DNA from: JBFGFG01 sp041627475
Lineage (GTDB): Bacteria > Actinomycetota > Nitriliruptoria > Nitriliruptorales > Nitriliruptoraceae
DNA length: 26,624 nt
Direction: 5' to 3'
NCBI GenBank assembly: GCA_041627475.1
Contig: JBFKQZ010000011.1
Coordinates: 1-26,624, forward strand
The translations under genes and the position numbers were made by a program. Under the pieces are notes generated by a model. The model had not been told where the DNA came from. It made no database searches and saw only the letters and a program-made list of their open reading frames with translations. Numbering within the stretch: the first letter of the stretch is position 1; each line of letters opens with the position of its first letter. Below, piece by piece: positions 13,270-21,393 of this stretch.

Positions 13270-15276
13270 TCAGCGCCGCCTGTCCTCGCGCGGGCGGTCC
13301 TGCAGGGACAGCGGGACGCCCTCGAAACCGAACCGGGTGCGCAGCTCGCGCTCGAGGTAGCGCCGGTACGCCGGGGCGACGGTGCCGCTGGTGAACGTGA
13401 TGAACACCGGCGGGCGCGTCTCGGCCTGCGTGACGTACTTCACGCGGGCCTGGCGGCCGCCACGCGTCGGCGGCGGGGTCCGCTCGGTGACCTCCTCGAG
13501 CCACCGGTTGAGCTCGCCCGAGCTGATCCGGCGCGTGTACTGCTCCCAGACCTCGCGCAGCAGTGGCGGGATGCGCAGGACACCCCGTCCGGTCTTCGCC
13601 GAGACGTTGACGCGCGGCGCGAACCGGGCGAACGAGAGCAGGCGGTCGAGCTCGCGCTCGAACTCGAATCGGCGCTCCTCGTCCAGCAGGTCCCACTTGT
13701 TGCAGACCATGATCACGCCGCAGCCGGCGTCACGCAGCAGTGCCGCGAGCCGCTGGTCCTGCTCGCCGAGCGGCTCGGAGGCGTCGACGAGGAACAGCGC
13801 GATGTCGGCGGACTCGATCGCGTCGCGGGTCCGGTCGACCGAGTACAGCTCGGTGTCCTCGCCGTGGCGGTACTTGCGCCGCATCCCGGCGGTGTCGACG
13901 AAGGTCCACGGCTCGCCGTCGATCTCGACCAGCGTGTCGACGGCGTCCCGAGTCGTGTGGGCGACGGCGTCGACGATCGAACGCTCCTCCCCCAGCAGCT
14001 TGTTGAACAGCGACGACTTGCCCACGTTCGGCTTGCCGACCAGGGCGACCCGCGGGACGGGGTCCTCGTCGATCATGCCGACGGCCGCGTCCGGCAGCTC
14101 GTCCAGCACGCGGTCGAGCAGGTCGCCCACGCCGCGGCCGTGCCGGGCCGAGATGCCGGCCGGCTCGCCCATGCCGAGGTTCCACAGCGCAGCCACGTCG
14201 GGCTCGCGCTTCTCGGAGTCGACCTTGTTCGCCACGACGATCGCCGGCACGCCGGCACGTCGGATCACCTTCGCGTAGCGGTCGTCGTCGTCGAGCATCC
14301 CGACGGTGACGTCGACCACGAAGAGCACGAGGTCCGCCGACGCGATGGCCGCCTCGGCCTGCTCGACGATGCGCGCCGCCATGCCCTCGGCCTGGTGTTC
14401 CCAGCCGCCGGTGTCGACCAGGACGAACGGCTGCCCGAGCCACTCGGCGAGGTGCTCGGTGCGGTCACGCGTGACGCCCGGCTTCTCCTCGACGATGGCG
14501 ATCCGGGCACCCAGGATGCGGTTGACCAGCGTCGACTTGCCCACGTTCGGGCGCCCCACGACGGCGACCCGCGGCAGGGCGGCTCGTGCCGTGACCGGGT
14601 CGTCGCTGTGGACGACCGTGGCGCGGACGTGCCGCACGATCTCGTCGACGACCTCGTCCAGCTCGAGGGCGCTCGTGTCGAGCTCCCAGGCGTCCTCGGC
14701 CTGTGCCAGCGGGGCCACGGCCCGGTTGGCGTCGGCGGCGTCGCGGGCCTGCTGGTCGGCCAGCACGTCCTCGACGTCCTGGCCGGTCTGTGCGGCGCGA
14801 CGCTCGGCGCGGGTCTCCTCGTCGGCGGTGAGCCAGATCTTGACGTCGGCGTCGGGCAGCACGACCGTGCCGACGTCGCGCCCCTCCACGACCCCACCGT
14901 GCGCGAACGCCTGCGCGCGCTGCAGCGGGGTCACGGCGTCACGGACGCCAGCGATGGCGGAGACCTTCGAGACGGCGGCGGTCACGTCGTCGCCGCGGAT
15001 CTCGTCCTCGACGTCCTCGTCGTCGAGGTAGGTCCGGCCGTCGGCGCGGTGCACCTCCACCTCGTGCGCCACCCGGGCGCACGCCTCGTGGTCGTCCAGC
15101 GGCACCTCGCGACGGAGGATCGCGAGGGTCACGGCGCGGTAGAACGCCCCGGTGTCCACGTGCGGCAGGCCGAGCGCCTGGGCGACGCGCGCGGCGGCGG
15201 ACGACTTGCCCGTGCCGGCTGGACCGTCGATCGCGACGGTGATGCCGTGCATCGGGTTCTGGTCGGTGGAGGACAC
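13270..15276 (-). CDS. Bifunctional cytidylate kinase / GTPase Der (fusion)
   Basis: One 668-residue chain joins two enzymes. Residues about 11-225 are cytidylate kinase (CMP/dCMP to CDP/dCDP): P-loop GPAGTGKS (18-25), DTGAFYRA (41-48) and EGRDVGTVVLPDA (131-143). Residues about 234-668 are Der/EngA, the two-GTPase factor for 50S ribosome assembly: GRPNVGKS (241-248), DTGG (288), NKVD (350), then GKPNVGKS (414-421), DTAGMRRK (461-468), NKWD (526) and SAKTGRG (559). A KH-like domain spans about 575-660. The same fusion is known in some Actinomycetota. Start choice: GTG at 15276 has GGAG 6 nt upstream; TTG at 15288 and ATG at 15252 are alternatives without good sites. It lies 14 bp after aroA. 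Confidence 0.95.
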   Translation of the reverse strand: MSSTDQNPMHGITVAIDGPAGTGKSSAAARVAQALGLPHVDTGAFYRAVTLAILRREVPLDDHEACARVAHEVEVHRADGRTYLDDEDVEDEIRGDDVTAAVSKVSAIAGVRDAVTPLQRAQAFAHGGVVEGRDVGTVVLPDADVKIWLTADEETRAERRAAQTGQDVEDVLADQQARDAADANRAVAPLAQAEDAWELDTSALELDEVVDEIVRHVRATVVHSDDPVTARAALPRVAVVGRPNVGKSTLVNRILGARIAIVEEKPGVTRDRTEHLAEWLGQPFVLVDTGGWEHQAEGMAARIVEQAEAAIASADLVLFVVDVTVGMLDDDDRYAKVIRRAGVPAIVVANKVDSEKREPDVAALWNLGMGEPAGISARHGRGVGDLLDRVLDELPDAAVGMIDEDPVPRVALVGKPNVGKSSLFNKLLGEERSIVDAVAHTTRDAVDTLVEIDGEPWTFVDTAGMRRKYRHGEDTELYSVDRTRDAIESADIALFLVDASEPLGEQDQRLAALLRDAGCGVIMVCNKWDLLDEERRFEFERELDRLLSFARFAPRVNVSAKTGRGVLRIPPLLREVWEQYTRRISSGELNRWLEEVTERTPPPTRGGRQARVKYVTQAETRPPVFITFTSGTVAPAYRRYLERELRTRFGFEGVPLSLQDRPREDRRR

Positions 15277-15290
15277 TCCTGGCTCCAAGC

Positions 15291-16619
15291 TCAGTCGAGC
15301 AGCTCGACGCGGCCACCGAGGGCGGTGAGGTCGTCGAGGAACGTTGGGTACGAGGTCGCGACCGCGGCGAAGCCGCTGATCTCGACGGGTGCGTCGCCGA
15401 CGGCGCCGGCGATCGCTGCGGTCATGGCGATCCGGTGGTCCCCGGCGGCGTCGACGCGCCCGCCACGGGGTCGCTGACCACCTTCGACACGGTACCCGTC
15501 GCTGCGCGCCTGCAAGGTGACACCGAGTGCACCGAGCGCAGCGACGGTCGTCGCGACCCGGTCGGACTCCTTCACCCGCAGCTCGGCCGCGTCAGTCACC
15601 TCGAGACCCTCGGCCGACATGGCGCCGGCGAGCGCGAGCACCGGCAGCTCGTCGAGCGCGTCGACGACCAGCCGACCGCCGAGGGTCAGCCCGCCACGCA
15701 GGTCACCACCGGTGACCGTGACGTCGGCGACGGGCTCGCTGCCGTCGGTGTCGACCGGCGTCACGGTCGCGTCGGCACCCATCTCCTGCAGCACCCGCAG
15801 CGCCCCGTTGCGGGTCTCGCCGTCGAGCACGCCGGGGGTGCTGATCGTGGTGCCGGCGACGGCGGCCGCGACCTGCCAGAAGGCGGCCGACGACGGGTCC
15901 CGCGGGGCGTGCAGCGGCGCAGCGACGAGCGGTCCGGGCGTGATCGTGACGCGTTCGGTCCCGTCGTCGGCGATCGCGACGTCGAGCGTGGCACCGAGGT
16001 GGCGCAGCATCCGCTCGGTGTGGTCCCGGCTGGGCATCGGCGACACGACGGTCGTGGGGCCGTCGGCCCGGAGGCCGGCCAGGAGCACGCACGACTTCAC
16101 CTGTGCCGACGCATGGGGCTGCTCGTAGGTGATGCCCCGCAGGTCGCCACCCCGCACCACCAGCGGGGGGACGTCGTCGCCGCGGGCGTGGAGGTGCGCC
16201 CCCATCGCCGTCAGCGGCCGGACCACGCGCCCCACGGGGCGTCGGCGCAGCGACGCGTCACCGGTCAGCACCGCGAGGCCGTCGATCCCGGCGACGACGC
16301 CGGCGAGCAGCCGCAGGGACGTGCCCGAGTTGCCGCAGTCGATGACGTCGGTGGCCTCGCGCAGTGGACCCACGACCCGGCCCTCGAGGCGCCCCTCGTC
16401 GTCCGGGGACAGCTCGACGGTCGCCCCCAGCGTCCGCAGCGCACCGGCGGTCGACGCGACGTCGCCGGACGGGGCCAGCCCGCGGACCGTCACCTCCTCG
16501 CCGACGAGCGAACCCAGCAGGAGGCAGCGGTGGCTGACCGACTTGTCCCCGGGCACGCGGACCGTGCCCGCGAGCGTCGCGGGGTGGACGCGCACCCGGT
16601 CGGGCCCGGCGTGGCTCAC
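15291..16619 (-). CDS. aroA: 3-phosphoshikimate 1-carboxyvinyltransferase (EPSP synthase)
   Basis: This is the sixth step of the shikimate pathway, joining PEP and shikimate-3-phosphate. It has 442 residues, the normal length. Family motifs are PGDKSVSHR (23-31), DCGNSGTSLRLLAG (94-107), DASLRRRPVGRVVRPL (121-136), RDPSSAAFW (240-248), DALDELPVLALAGAM (320-334), RVKESDR (348-354) and a late DHRIAM. All expected substrate-binding basic and acidic residues appear present. The GTG start overlaps the rluB stop (GTGA, 16616-16619), so translation is coupled. It stands between rluB and cmk; aroA next to cmk is a familiar pairing in many bacteria, although in M. tuberculosis rluB is followed directly by cmk. 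Confidence 0.97.
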   Translation of the reverse strand: MSHAGPDRVRVHPATLAGTVRVPGDKSVSHRCLLLGSLVGEEVTVRGLAPSGDVASTAGALRTLGATVELSPDDEGRLEGRVVGPLREATDVIDCGNSGTSLRLLAGVVAGIDGLAVLTGDASLRRRPVGRVVRPLTAMGAHLHARGDDVPPLVVRGGDLRGITYEQPHASAQVKSCVLLAGLRADGPTTVVSPMPSRDHTERMLRHLGATLDVAIADDGTERVTITPGPLVAAPLHAPRDPSSAAFWQVAAAVAGTTISTPGVLDGETRNGALRVLQEMGADATVTPVDTDGSEPVADVTVTGGDLRGGLTLGGRLVVDALDELPVLALAGAMSAEGLEVTDAAELRVKESDRVATTVAALGALGVTLQARSDGYRVEGGQRPRGGRVDAAGDHRIAMTAAIAGAVGDAPVEISGFAAVATSYPTFLDDLTALGGRVELLD

Positions 16620-17413
16620 GGCCTGCCGGCCTGGCGGGCGCGCCGCTCGTGCAGCGAGGTGTGTCGGCTCGGCGGCGGCCGGTCCCCCTCGCCGACCGCG
16701 GCGTAGAGGGCGCTGACCTCGGTCTGGCTGAGGTGGCGCCACCTCCCCTGCTTGAGGTCGCCGATCTCGACGCCGCCGTACGCCGTTCGCGCGAGCCGCT
16801 CCAGGTGCAGGCCGACCTTGTCGACCATCCGGCGCACCTCGTGCTTGCGACCCTCGGTCATGACGATCTCGAGCAGGGTGCGCTCGTTCTGGTCCTCGAT
16901 GATCCGGGCCGACTTCGGACGGGCCATCCCGTCACCGAGCCGGACGCCGTCCCGCAGCTCCGCCAGCACGTGCCGCTTGACCGAGCCGCGGACCAGGGCG
17001 AGGTACGTGCGCTCGACCTCGTACGAGGGGTGCAGGAGCTTGTTCGTCAGCTCGCCGTCGTTGGTCAGCAGGAGCAGGCCCTCGGTGTCCATGTCGAGCC
17101 GGCCGACGGCGTGCACCCGCTGGGGCAGGTCGACGTACTCGAGCACGGTGGGCCGGCCCTCGGGGTCGTCGGCGGTCGTCACGACCCCACGGGGCTTGTT
17201 GAACATCACCCAGACGAGGTCCACGTCGACGTTGATGCGCTCGCCGTCGACGTGGATGACGGCCGTCGTGGGGTCGACCTTCTGTCCGAGGTGGGCGACG
17301 TCGCCGTCGACGCGGACGCGGCCCTGCTCGATCAGCTCCTCCGAGGCACGCCGCGACGCCACCCCGGCGGCGGCCATCACCTTCTGGAGTCGTTCGAGAC
17401 CGTCGTCACTCAC
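16616..17413 (-). CDS. rluB: Pseudouridine synthase, RsuA/RluB family
   Basis: The protein has 265 residues. An N-terminal S4 RNA-binding domain (about 6-60: RLQKVMAAAGVASRRASEEL) is followed by the catalytic domain with WVMFNKPRGVVTT (68-80) and HAVGRLDMDTEGLLLLTNDG (101-120), in which Asp107 is the catalytic aspartate. TEGRKHEVRRM lies further on. RluB modifies 23S rRNA in E. coli, whereas RsuA modifies 16S rRNA. The conserved place after scpB supports RluB, but the target nucleotide is inferred. GTG start, overlapping the scpB stop by GTGA; its stop overlaps aroA the same way. The basic Arg/Pro tail (245-265) is poorly conserved. Confidence 0.95.
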   Translation of the reverse strand: MSDDGLERLQKVMAAAGVASRRASEELIEQGRVRVDGDVAHLGQKVDPTTAVIHVDGERINVDVDLVWVMFNKPRGVVTTADDPEGRPTVLEYVDLPQRVHAVGRLDMDTEGLLLLTNDGELTNKLLHPSYEVERTYLALVRGSVKRHVLAELRDGVRLGDGMARPKSARIIEDQNERTLLEIVMTEGRKHEVRRMVDKVGLHLERLARTAYGGVEIGDLKQGRWRHLSQTEVSALYAAVGEGDRPPPSRHTSLHERRARQAGRP

Positions 17414-18219
17414 TCGTCGTCCTGCTCGTCGTCATCGTCGTGGGCCTGCTCGGCGAGCCCCTCGGGGTCCTCCCCCTCCTCGATCGCCTCGCGGGCCGCG
17501 ACGGCGCCGCGCAACTGGTCCATCGCGGACCGTGCGGCCTGCTCGAGTCGGGAGGTGAGGTCGGCCATCGACGCGTCGTCCTCCGCGCGGCGCGCGGCAG
17601 CCTCGGCGTGGGCGGCCCGTTGCTCGTCCTCGCTGGTCAGGGAACCACCTCGCTGGAGCAGCTCGCGCGCAGCCCTGACGTCGTCGGGCTCGTCGGGGGC
17701 GTCCTCCGGCAGGTGGTCGGCCAGGTCGGGCAGCTCGTCGAGGCTGTCGAGGCCGATGTCCTCGAGGAACCGCTGGGTGGTGCCGTAGAGCACCGGCTGG
17801 CCGGGGCTCTCCTCCCGGCCGACCTCCTCGAGGTAGTCGCGGGCGACCAGCGAGCGCACCGCGGCGTCGGCGTTCACGCCGCGGATCTCGCCGATCGTGG
17901 AGCGCGTGATCGGCTGCTTGTACGCCACCACGGCGAGCGTCTCGAGGGCCGCACTCGACAACCGGCCCGTCCGCCCGGCGAGGACGTGCCGCTCGACGAC
18001 CGGCCACGCCGGCTCGGCGGTGTACATCCGCCACCCACCGCCCGCACGGCGGACGGCGAGCCCGCGCTCCTCGGCCCGGTAGCTGTCGGCGAGCTCCTGG
18101 CACGCGTCCTCGACCTCGGCGACCTCCAGGTCGAGGGCCTCGGCGAGCTCACCGGCGGGCACGGGCTCGCTGGCGAGGAACAGCAGGGCCTCGAGGCCCT
18201 GGCGAACGGCGATCTCCAT
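17410..18219 (-). CDS. scpB: Segregation and condensation protein B
   Basis: ScpB forms the SMC-ScpA-ScpB condensin that organises and separates chromosomes. The protein has 269 residues. Two winged-helix domains fill about 1-180: EIAVRQGLEALLFLASEPVPAGELAEAL near the start, LSSAALETLAVVAYKQPITRSTIGEIRGVNADAAVRSL (about 89-126) and GRPVLYGTT-like GQPVLYGTTQRFLEDIGL (138-155). A long charged extension (175-269), ending in a run of Asp and Glu, exceeds the usual length of about 200-230. The ATG start lies 4 bp after the scpA stop; its stop overlaps rluB by GTGA. Confidence 0.96.
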   Translation of the reverse strand: MEIAVRQGLEALLFLASEPVPAGELAEALDLEVAEVEDACQELADSYRAEERGLAVRRAGGGWRMYTAEPAWPVVERHVLAGRTGRLSSAALETLAVVAYKQPITRSTIGEIRGVNADAAVRSLVARDYLEEVGREESPGQPVLYGTTQRFLEDIGLDSLDELPDLADHLPEDAPDEPDDVRAARELLQRGGSLTSEDEQRAAHAEAAARRAEDDASMADLTSRLEQAARSAMDQLRGAVAAREAIEEGEDPEGLAEQAHDDDDEQDDE

Positions 18220-18223
18220 CGGT

Positions 18224-19087
18224 TCAGCCTGTCAGGTCGACGACGGCGGCCTCGTCCAGCACACCGTCGGGGTCGTCGTCGGGGTCGGCCAGCGCAGGGT
18301 CGGCGTCCTCGGTGGGGTCCGGGAGGTCCTCGCCGAGCTCCTCGTCGGTGACGCTCTCGAGGTCACGGCCGCCGTCACGGTGCGCGACCTCCATCGGGAC
18401 GCGCAGGTCCGGCTGCTCGAGGTCGAGGTGGCCGAGCTTGTAGAGCTCGAGGGCCGCGAGGAAGAACACCACGCGCTCGTGGCGCTCCCGGCCCGAGGTG
18501 AGCTCGTCGAACCGGGCCCGACCCGTCCCGAGCCGGTCCAGCAGGGCCCGGGTCGCGTCGCGGATCGAGATCGTGGCGCGCCGCACGTGGGCGAGGTCGA
18601 CGTGCTCGACGGGCGGCGGCTGCATGGCGATGGCCGCGAGACGGGCCAGCCCGGCCGGGTCGATCGCGAGGGTCGTGTCCGGGACCAGACGACGGAACCG
18701 CGACTCCAGCGGCACCTCGCGCCCCACGAACGGCTCGCTCGCCTCGAACAGTAGCGACAGCTCGTCCGCGATCTCGCGGAACGCGCGGTACTCGAGCAGA
18801 CGCGCGTAGAGCAGGTCGCGGGCCTCGGCGAGGAGGTCCTCCGCCTCGGCCTGCTGGTCACTCGGCAGCAGGCGTGCTGCCTTGAGCTCGATCAGCGTCG
18901 CGGCGACGACGAGGAAGTTGGTCGCGGTCTCGAGGTCGACCGACTCGAGCTCGGTCATGTGGGCGAGGAAGTCGGCGGTGATGTCCGCGAGGTCGATCTC
19001 GGTGACCTCGAGCTTCCGGCGCGCGATGAGCTGGAGGAGCAGGTCGAACGGCCCCTCGAACATCTCCAGACGCACCTCGTACGCCAC
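18224..19087 (-). CDS. scpA: Segregation and condensation protein A (kleisin)
   Basis: This is the kleisin subunit of bacterial condensin. The protein has 287 residues. The N-terminal SMC-binding helices contain the family hallmark FEGPFDLLLQLIARRKLEVT (10-29), followed by IDLADITADFLAHM and ATNFLVVAATLIELKAARLLPS (55-76). The C-terminal winged helix contains RERHERVVFFLAALELYKLG (201-220). An acidic tail (about 240-287) follows. The GTG start has GGGAGG at proper distance. It is the first gene of scpA-scpB-rluB-aroA-cmk::der. A -10-like TAGGCT lies about 35 bp upstream without a matching -35. No parA or xerD precedes it, unlike many relatives. Confidence 0.96.
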   Translation of the reverse strand: MAYEVRLEMFEGPFDLLLQLIARRKLEVTEIDLADITADFLAHMTELESVDLETATNFLVVAATLIELKAARLLPSDQQAEAEDLLAEARDLLYARLLEYRAFREIADELSLLFEASEPFVGREVPLESRFRRLVPDTTLAIDPAGLARLAAIAMQPPPVEHVDLAHVRRATISIRDATRALLDRLGTGRARFDELTSGRERHERVVFFLAALELYKLGHLDLEQPDLRVPMEVAHRDGGRDLESVTDEELGEDLPDPTEDADPALADPDDDPDGVLDEAAVVDLTG

Positions 19088-19221
19088 ACCACCTCCCGAC
19101 CCGGCCGTGGACGAAGCCTAACTGGTCACCCTGCCGGCCCCGTGCCGTGCGACGGGGCGTACGGTGGGGCGAGGGGTGGCAGGTCGCCACCACCGGTACC
19201 CAGACCTGCGAGGAGTCCTCC

Positions 19222-19458
19222 ATGGCACTGTCGACGGACGTGGCGCGAGCCGAGTCACAGGGACGCGCGGCGGCCCTGACGGTGCTGCTCGACGACCAGC
19301 AGTCCGCGGCGCTGTCGTCGCTGGGGTTCGGCGACGAGTGGCGCGAGGGCCCCGGTGCCGACGTGGAGCTGCCCGACAACCCCTATGCCGGCGGCCGGCT
19401 GGCCCGGGCGTGGCAGGAGGGGTTCGAGGAGGGCATGGACACGCGCCACCTGCGCTGA
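19222..19458 (+). CDS. Small protein with RMF-like C-terminal motif, function unknown
   Basis: The protein has 78 residues, starting MALSTDVARAESQGRAAALT. The ATG has GAGGAG 8 nt upstream, a strong site, which supports a real gene. The C-terminal part (53-73) reads NPYAGGRLARAWQEGFEEGM. The pattern NPY...L..AW..GF..G recalls the ribosome modulation factor (RMF/CrpP) fold, in which a CPY/NPY turn precedes an AW..G+ helix. The N-terminal half, with an extra helix DDQQSAALSSLGF, is not typical, so this is a suggestion only. It is divergent from scpA and convergent with the RDD gene, whose stop is 3 bp away. Confidence 0.72.
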   Translation: MALSTDVARAESQGRAAALTVLLDDQQSAALSSLGFGDEWREGPGADVELPDNPYAGGRLARAWQEGFEEGMDTRHLR

Positions 19459-19461
19459 TCC

Positions 19462-20289
19462 TCAGCCGGGCGGCGCGAACGGCCCGCTCGGCGGGGGCGG
19501 TGGCGGCAGGTCCTGGAGCGACGTGGCCGGCCGGCCCTCGTCGGTGAGCGTCGCCGCGATCGCGACGAGCACGTCGTGCGCCGGCACACCGTCCGGGCGC
19601 GTCGCGGCCGTCCGTGGGAGCAGCCGGTCGGCCAACGCGCCCGCGAGATCGTCCCGCCGCTGCGGTGGCAGGTCGCCGGCGCGCAGCAGGTAGCGCCGCA
19701 GGGCCGTCCGCTCCGGCCGTGCGAGGCCCGACGTGTCGAGCGCAGCGGCCCACTCGCGCAGGTGCTGGGGCACCTGCAGGTCCAACGCCACCGCAGCACC
19801 GGTCCCCACCCGGGTGGAGACCACCTGCGTGCCCGCCGCCAGGTCGCCGAGACGGCGCCCGTCGTGGCGGGTCGCGGCCGTCACCAGGGCGACCGCACCG
19901 AACGTGGCGTCGATCTCGAACAGGCCGACGGCGACGCGGGCCAGCGCCTGCCGGGCACGGATCGGGGCGCCGTCGACGGTGACGACCCGCAAACCCATCG
20001 CCATGTGCCCGAGGGTGGCACCGAAGCGCGTCTCGAACAGCACCGGATAGCCGACCCGGACGAGGAAGATCGCCACGAGGACGACCGTGACGAACACGGC
20101 GCCGCTGGCCGAGTCGACGTCCGCGAGTCCCAGCGCCGCGACGACCAGGAGTGCCGCGACGGCCTGGAGGAGGACGTCGACGACCTGTGCGAGGCCGCGG
20201 GTCGCGACGGTCGCGGTCTGCAGGTCGAGCGCGACGGCCTCCGGGGTGACGACCCGCTCCGACCGACGCGGTCCTGCCGGCCGCTCCAC
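19462..20289 (-). CDS. RDD-family membrane protein
   Basis: The protein has 275 residues. The RDD domain (about 25-160) has the conserved Arg31 and Asp38 in ATRGLAQVVDVLL, two or three membrane helices (38-58, 63-85, 122-140), the GATLGHMAMGLRVVTVDG motif (90-107) and RRLGDLAAGT (145-154). A soluble C-terminal part (about 165-275), rich in Arg and Ala, ends in Pro runs. The substrate of RDD proteins is generally unknown. The place beside SpoIIM, DUF58 and MoxR is the conserved actinobacterial one (Rv3695). The GTG at 20289 has GGAG 7 nt upstream; the open frame above it is antisense to SpoIIM. A -10-like TAGCGT at 20324-20319 suggests its own promoter, with no clear -35. Confidence 0.9.
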   Translation of the reverse strand: MERPAGPRRSERVVTPEAVALDLQTATVATRGLAQVVDVLLQAVAALLVVAALGLADVDSASGAVFVTVVLVAIFLVRVGYPVLFETRFGATLGHMAMGLRVVTVDGAPIRARQALARVAVGLFEIDATFGAVALVTAATRHDGRRLGDLAAGTQVVSTRVGTGAAVALDLQVPQHLREWAAALDTSGLARPERTALRRYLLRAGDLPPQRRDDLAGALADRLLPRTAATRPDGVPAHDVLVAIAATLTDEGRPATSLQDLPPPPPPSGPFAPPG

Positions 20290-20328
20290 CTGGCTGCTCC
20301 GTCCGTACGCTGCCGCGCACGCTATCGC

Positions 20329-20333
20329 AGGGG
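20329..20333 (+). promoter_or_regulatory. Ribosome-binding site that decides the unusual SpoIIM start
   Basis: AGGGG is followed by 7 nt (CTGGACC) and then ACG at 20341. This is correct Shine-Dalgarno spacing for an ACG codon that aligns with the expected first residue of the SpoIIM family. No ATG, GTG or TTG is in frame nearby. Confidence 0.45.
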
Positions 20334-20340
20334 CTGGACC

Positions 20341-21393
20341 ACGGACCTCGACGCGCTGATCACCCGACGGCGGCCCGACTGGGACCGTCTGCGGACGCTG
20401 ACATCGACGGGCCGCCGTACGCCGGGGCGCCTGGCGCCGGCGGACCTCGACGAGCTCGTCGAGCTGTACCTGCGGACCTCGGCCGACCTCGCAGCGGTGG
20501 CCGAGCACGGTGGCGACCCGGCGCTGCACGGCGAACTGACCCACCTCGTCGCCGACGCCGCCGGCGTCGTCTACGGCACCGAGGCTCGGTCCCGGTCCGC
20601 GGTCCTGGACTTCCTGCGGGTGCAGTGGCCGGCCGCCGTGTGGCGCCTCCGCACCCAGCTCGCGATCGCGACGGTCGCCCTGGTCCTCCCTGCCCTGCTG
20701 CTGGGTGCCTTCGTCGTGCGGGACGCCCGCGCACTGCCGACGATCGGCAGCGACGAGGAGCTGACGCAGTTCGTCGAGCAGGACTTCACCGACTACTACA
20801 CCGACAACCCCAACCCGGTCTTCGCGGCACTGGTGGGCACGAACAACATCCAGGTCGGGCTGCTCGCGTTCGGTGCCGGCGTGCTCGGCGGTCTGCCGAC
20901 GCTGTACGTGCTGGCGTTCAACGGGCTGAACATCGGGGTCGCGGGCGGCATCATCACGGCCTTCGGACGGCCCGCCGTGTTCTGGACCTCGATCCTCCCC
21001 CACGGGCTGCTCGAGATCGCGGCCATCATCACGTCCGGTGCCGCCGGCATGCGGCTGGGCTGGGCGCTGCTGGCCCCCGGGGACCGCTGGCGCAGCGACG
21101 CGCTGGCCGAGGAGGGGCAGCGCGCAGCCGTGGTCGTGCTCGGCCTGCTGCTCGCGTTCACCGGTGCGGCACTGGTCGAGGGCTTCGTGACGCCCCGGAC
21201 GTGGCCGGCGTGGCTGGAGATCGGCATCGGTGCGCTCGCCCTCGCCGCGTTCGCCGTCCCCGTCATCGTGCGCGGTCGTGCTGCGGCGGCGGAGCTGGAC
21301 GCCCGCCGGGCCGTGCGCGGTGGCGCCCGTGTCATCGGCGAGCGCTCGGGCAGCGCCGCCGTCTGGGCGGTCACACCCGACCGCGCGCCTTGA
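20341..21393 (+). CDS. SpoIIM-family (stage II sporulation protein M-like) membrane protein; start codon appears to be ACG
   Basis: About 350 residues. A soluble N-terminus (DLDALITRRRPDWDRLRTL) precedes several membrane helices (about 105-125, 165-195, 200-225, 265-285, 290-315). The family core GLLAFGAGVLGGLPTLYVLAFNGLNIG and LPHGLLEIAAIITSGAAGMRLG (with its conserved His and Glu) is intact. Relatives include Rv3694c, also opposite in strand to its MoxR/DUF58 neighbours. Homologs begin close to the DLDA residues, which here places an ACG at the start. The first downstream in-frame canonical start is GTG 20497, which would lose 52 conserved residues. Upstream ones lie more than 300 bp away, antisense to the RDD gene. 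The 3' end overlaps DUF58 by 23 bp, convergent. Not evidence of sporulation. Confidence 0.88.
   Translation, partial: TDLDALITRRRPDWDRLRTLTSTGRRTPGRLAPADLDELVELYLRTSADLAAVAEHGGDPALHGELTHLVADAAGVVYGTEARSRSAVLDFLRVQWPAAVWRLRTQLAIATVALVLPALLLGAFVVRDARALPTIGSDEELTQFVEQDFTDYYTDNPNPVFAALVGTNNIQVGLLAFGAGVLGGLPTLYVLAFNGLNIGVAGGIITAFGRPAVFWTSILPHGLLEIAAIITSGAAGMRLGWALLAPGDRWRSDALAEEGQRAAVVVLGLLLAFTGAALVEGFVTPRTWPAWLEIGIGALALAAFAVPVIVRGRAAAAELDARRAVRGGARVIGERSGSAAVWAVTPDRAP

Noticed and set aside
13108..15477. 789-codon plus-strand open frame
   Set aside because: It is a mirror of the cmk::der gene and runs through the tRNA-Pro gene; no motif.
20341..21393. SpoIIM gene as evidence of endospore formation
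   Set aside because: SpoIIM-like proteins beside MoxR/DUF58 are widespread in non-sporulating actinobacteria.
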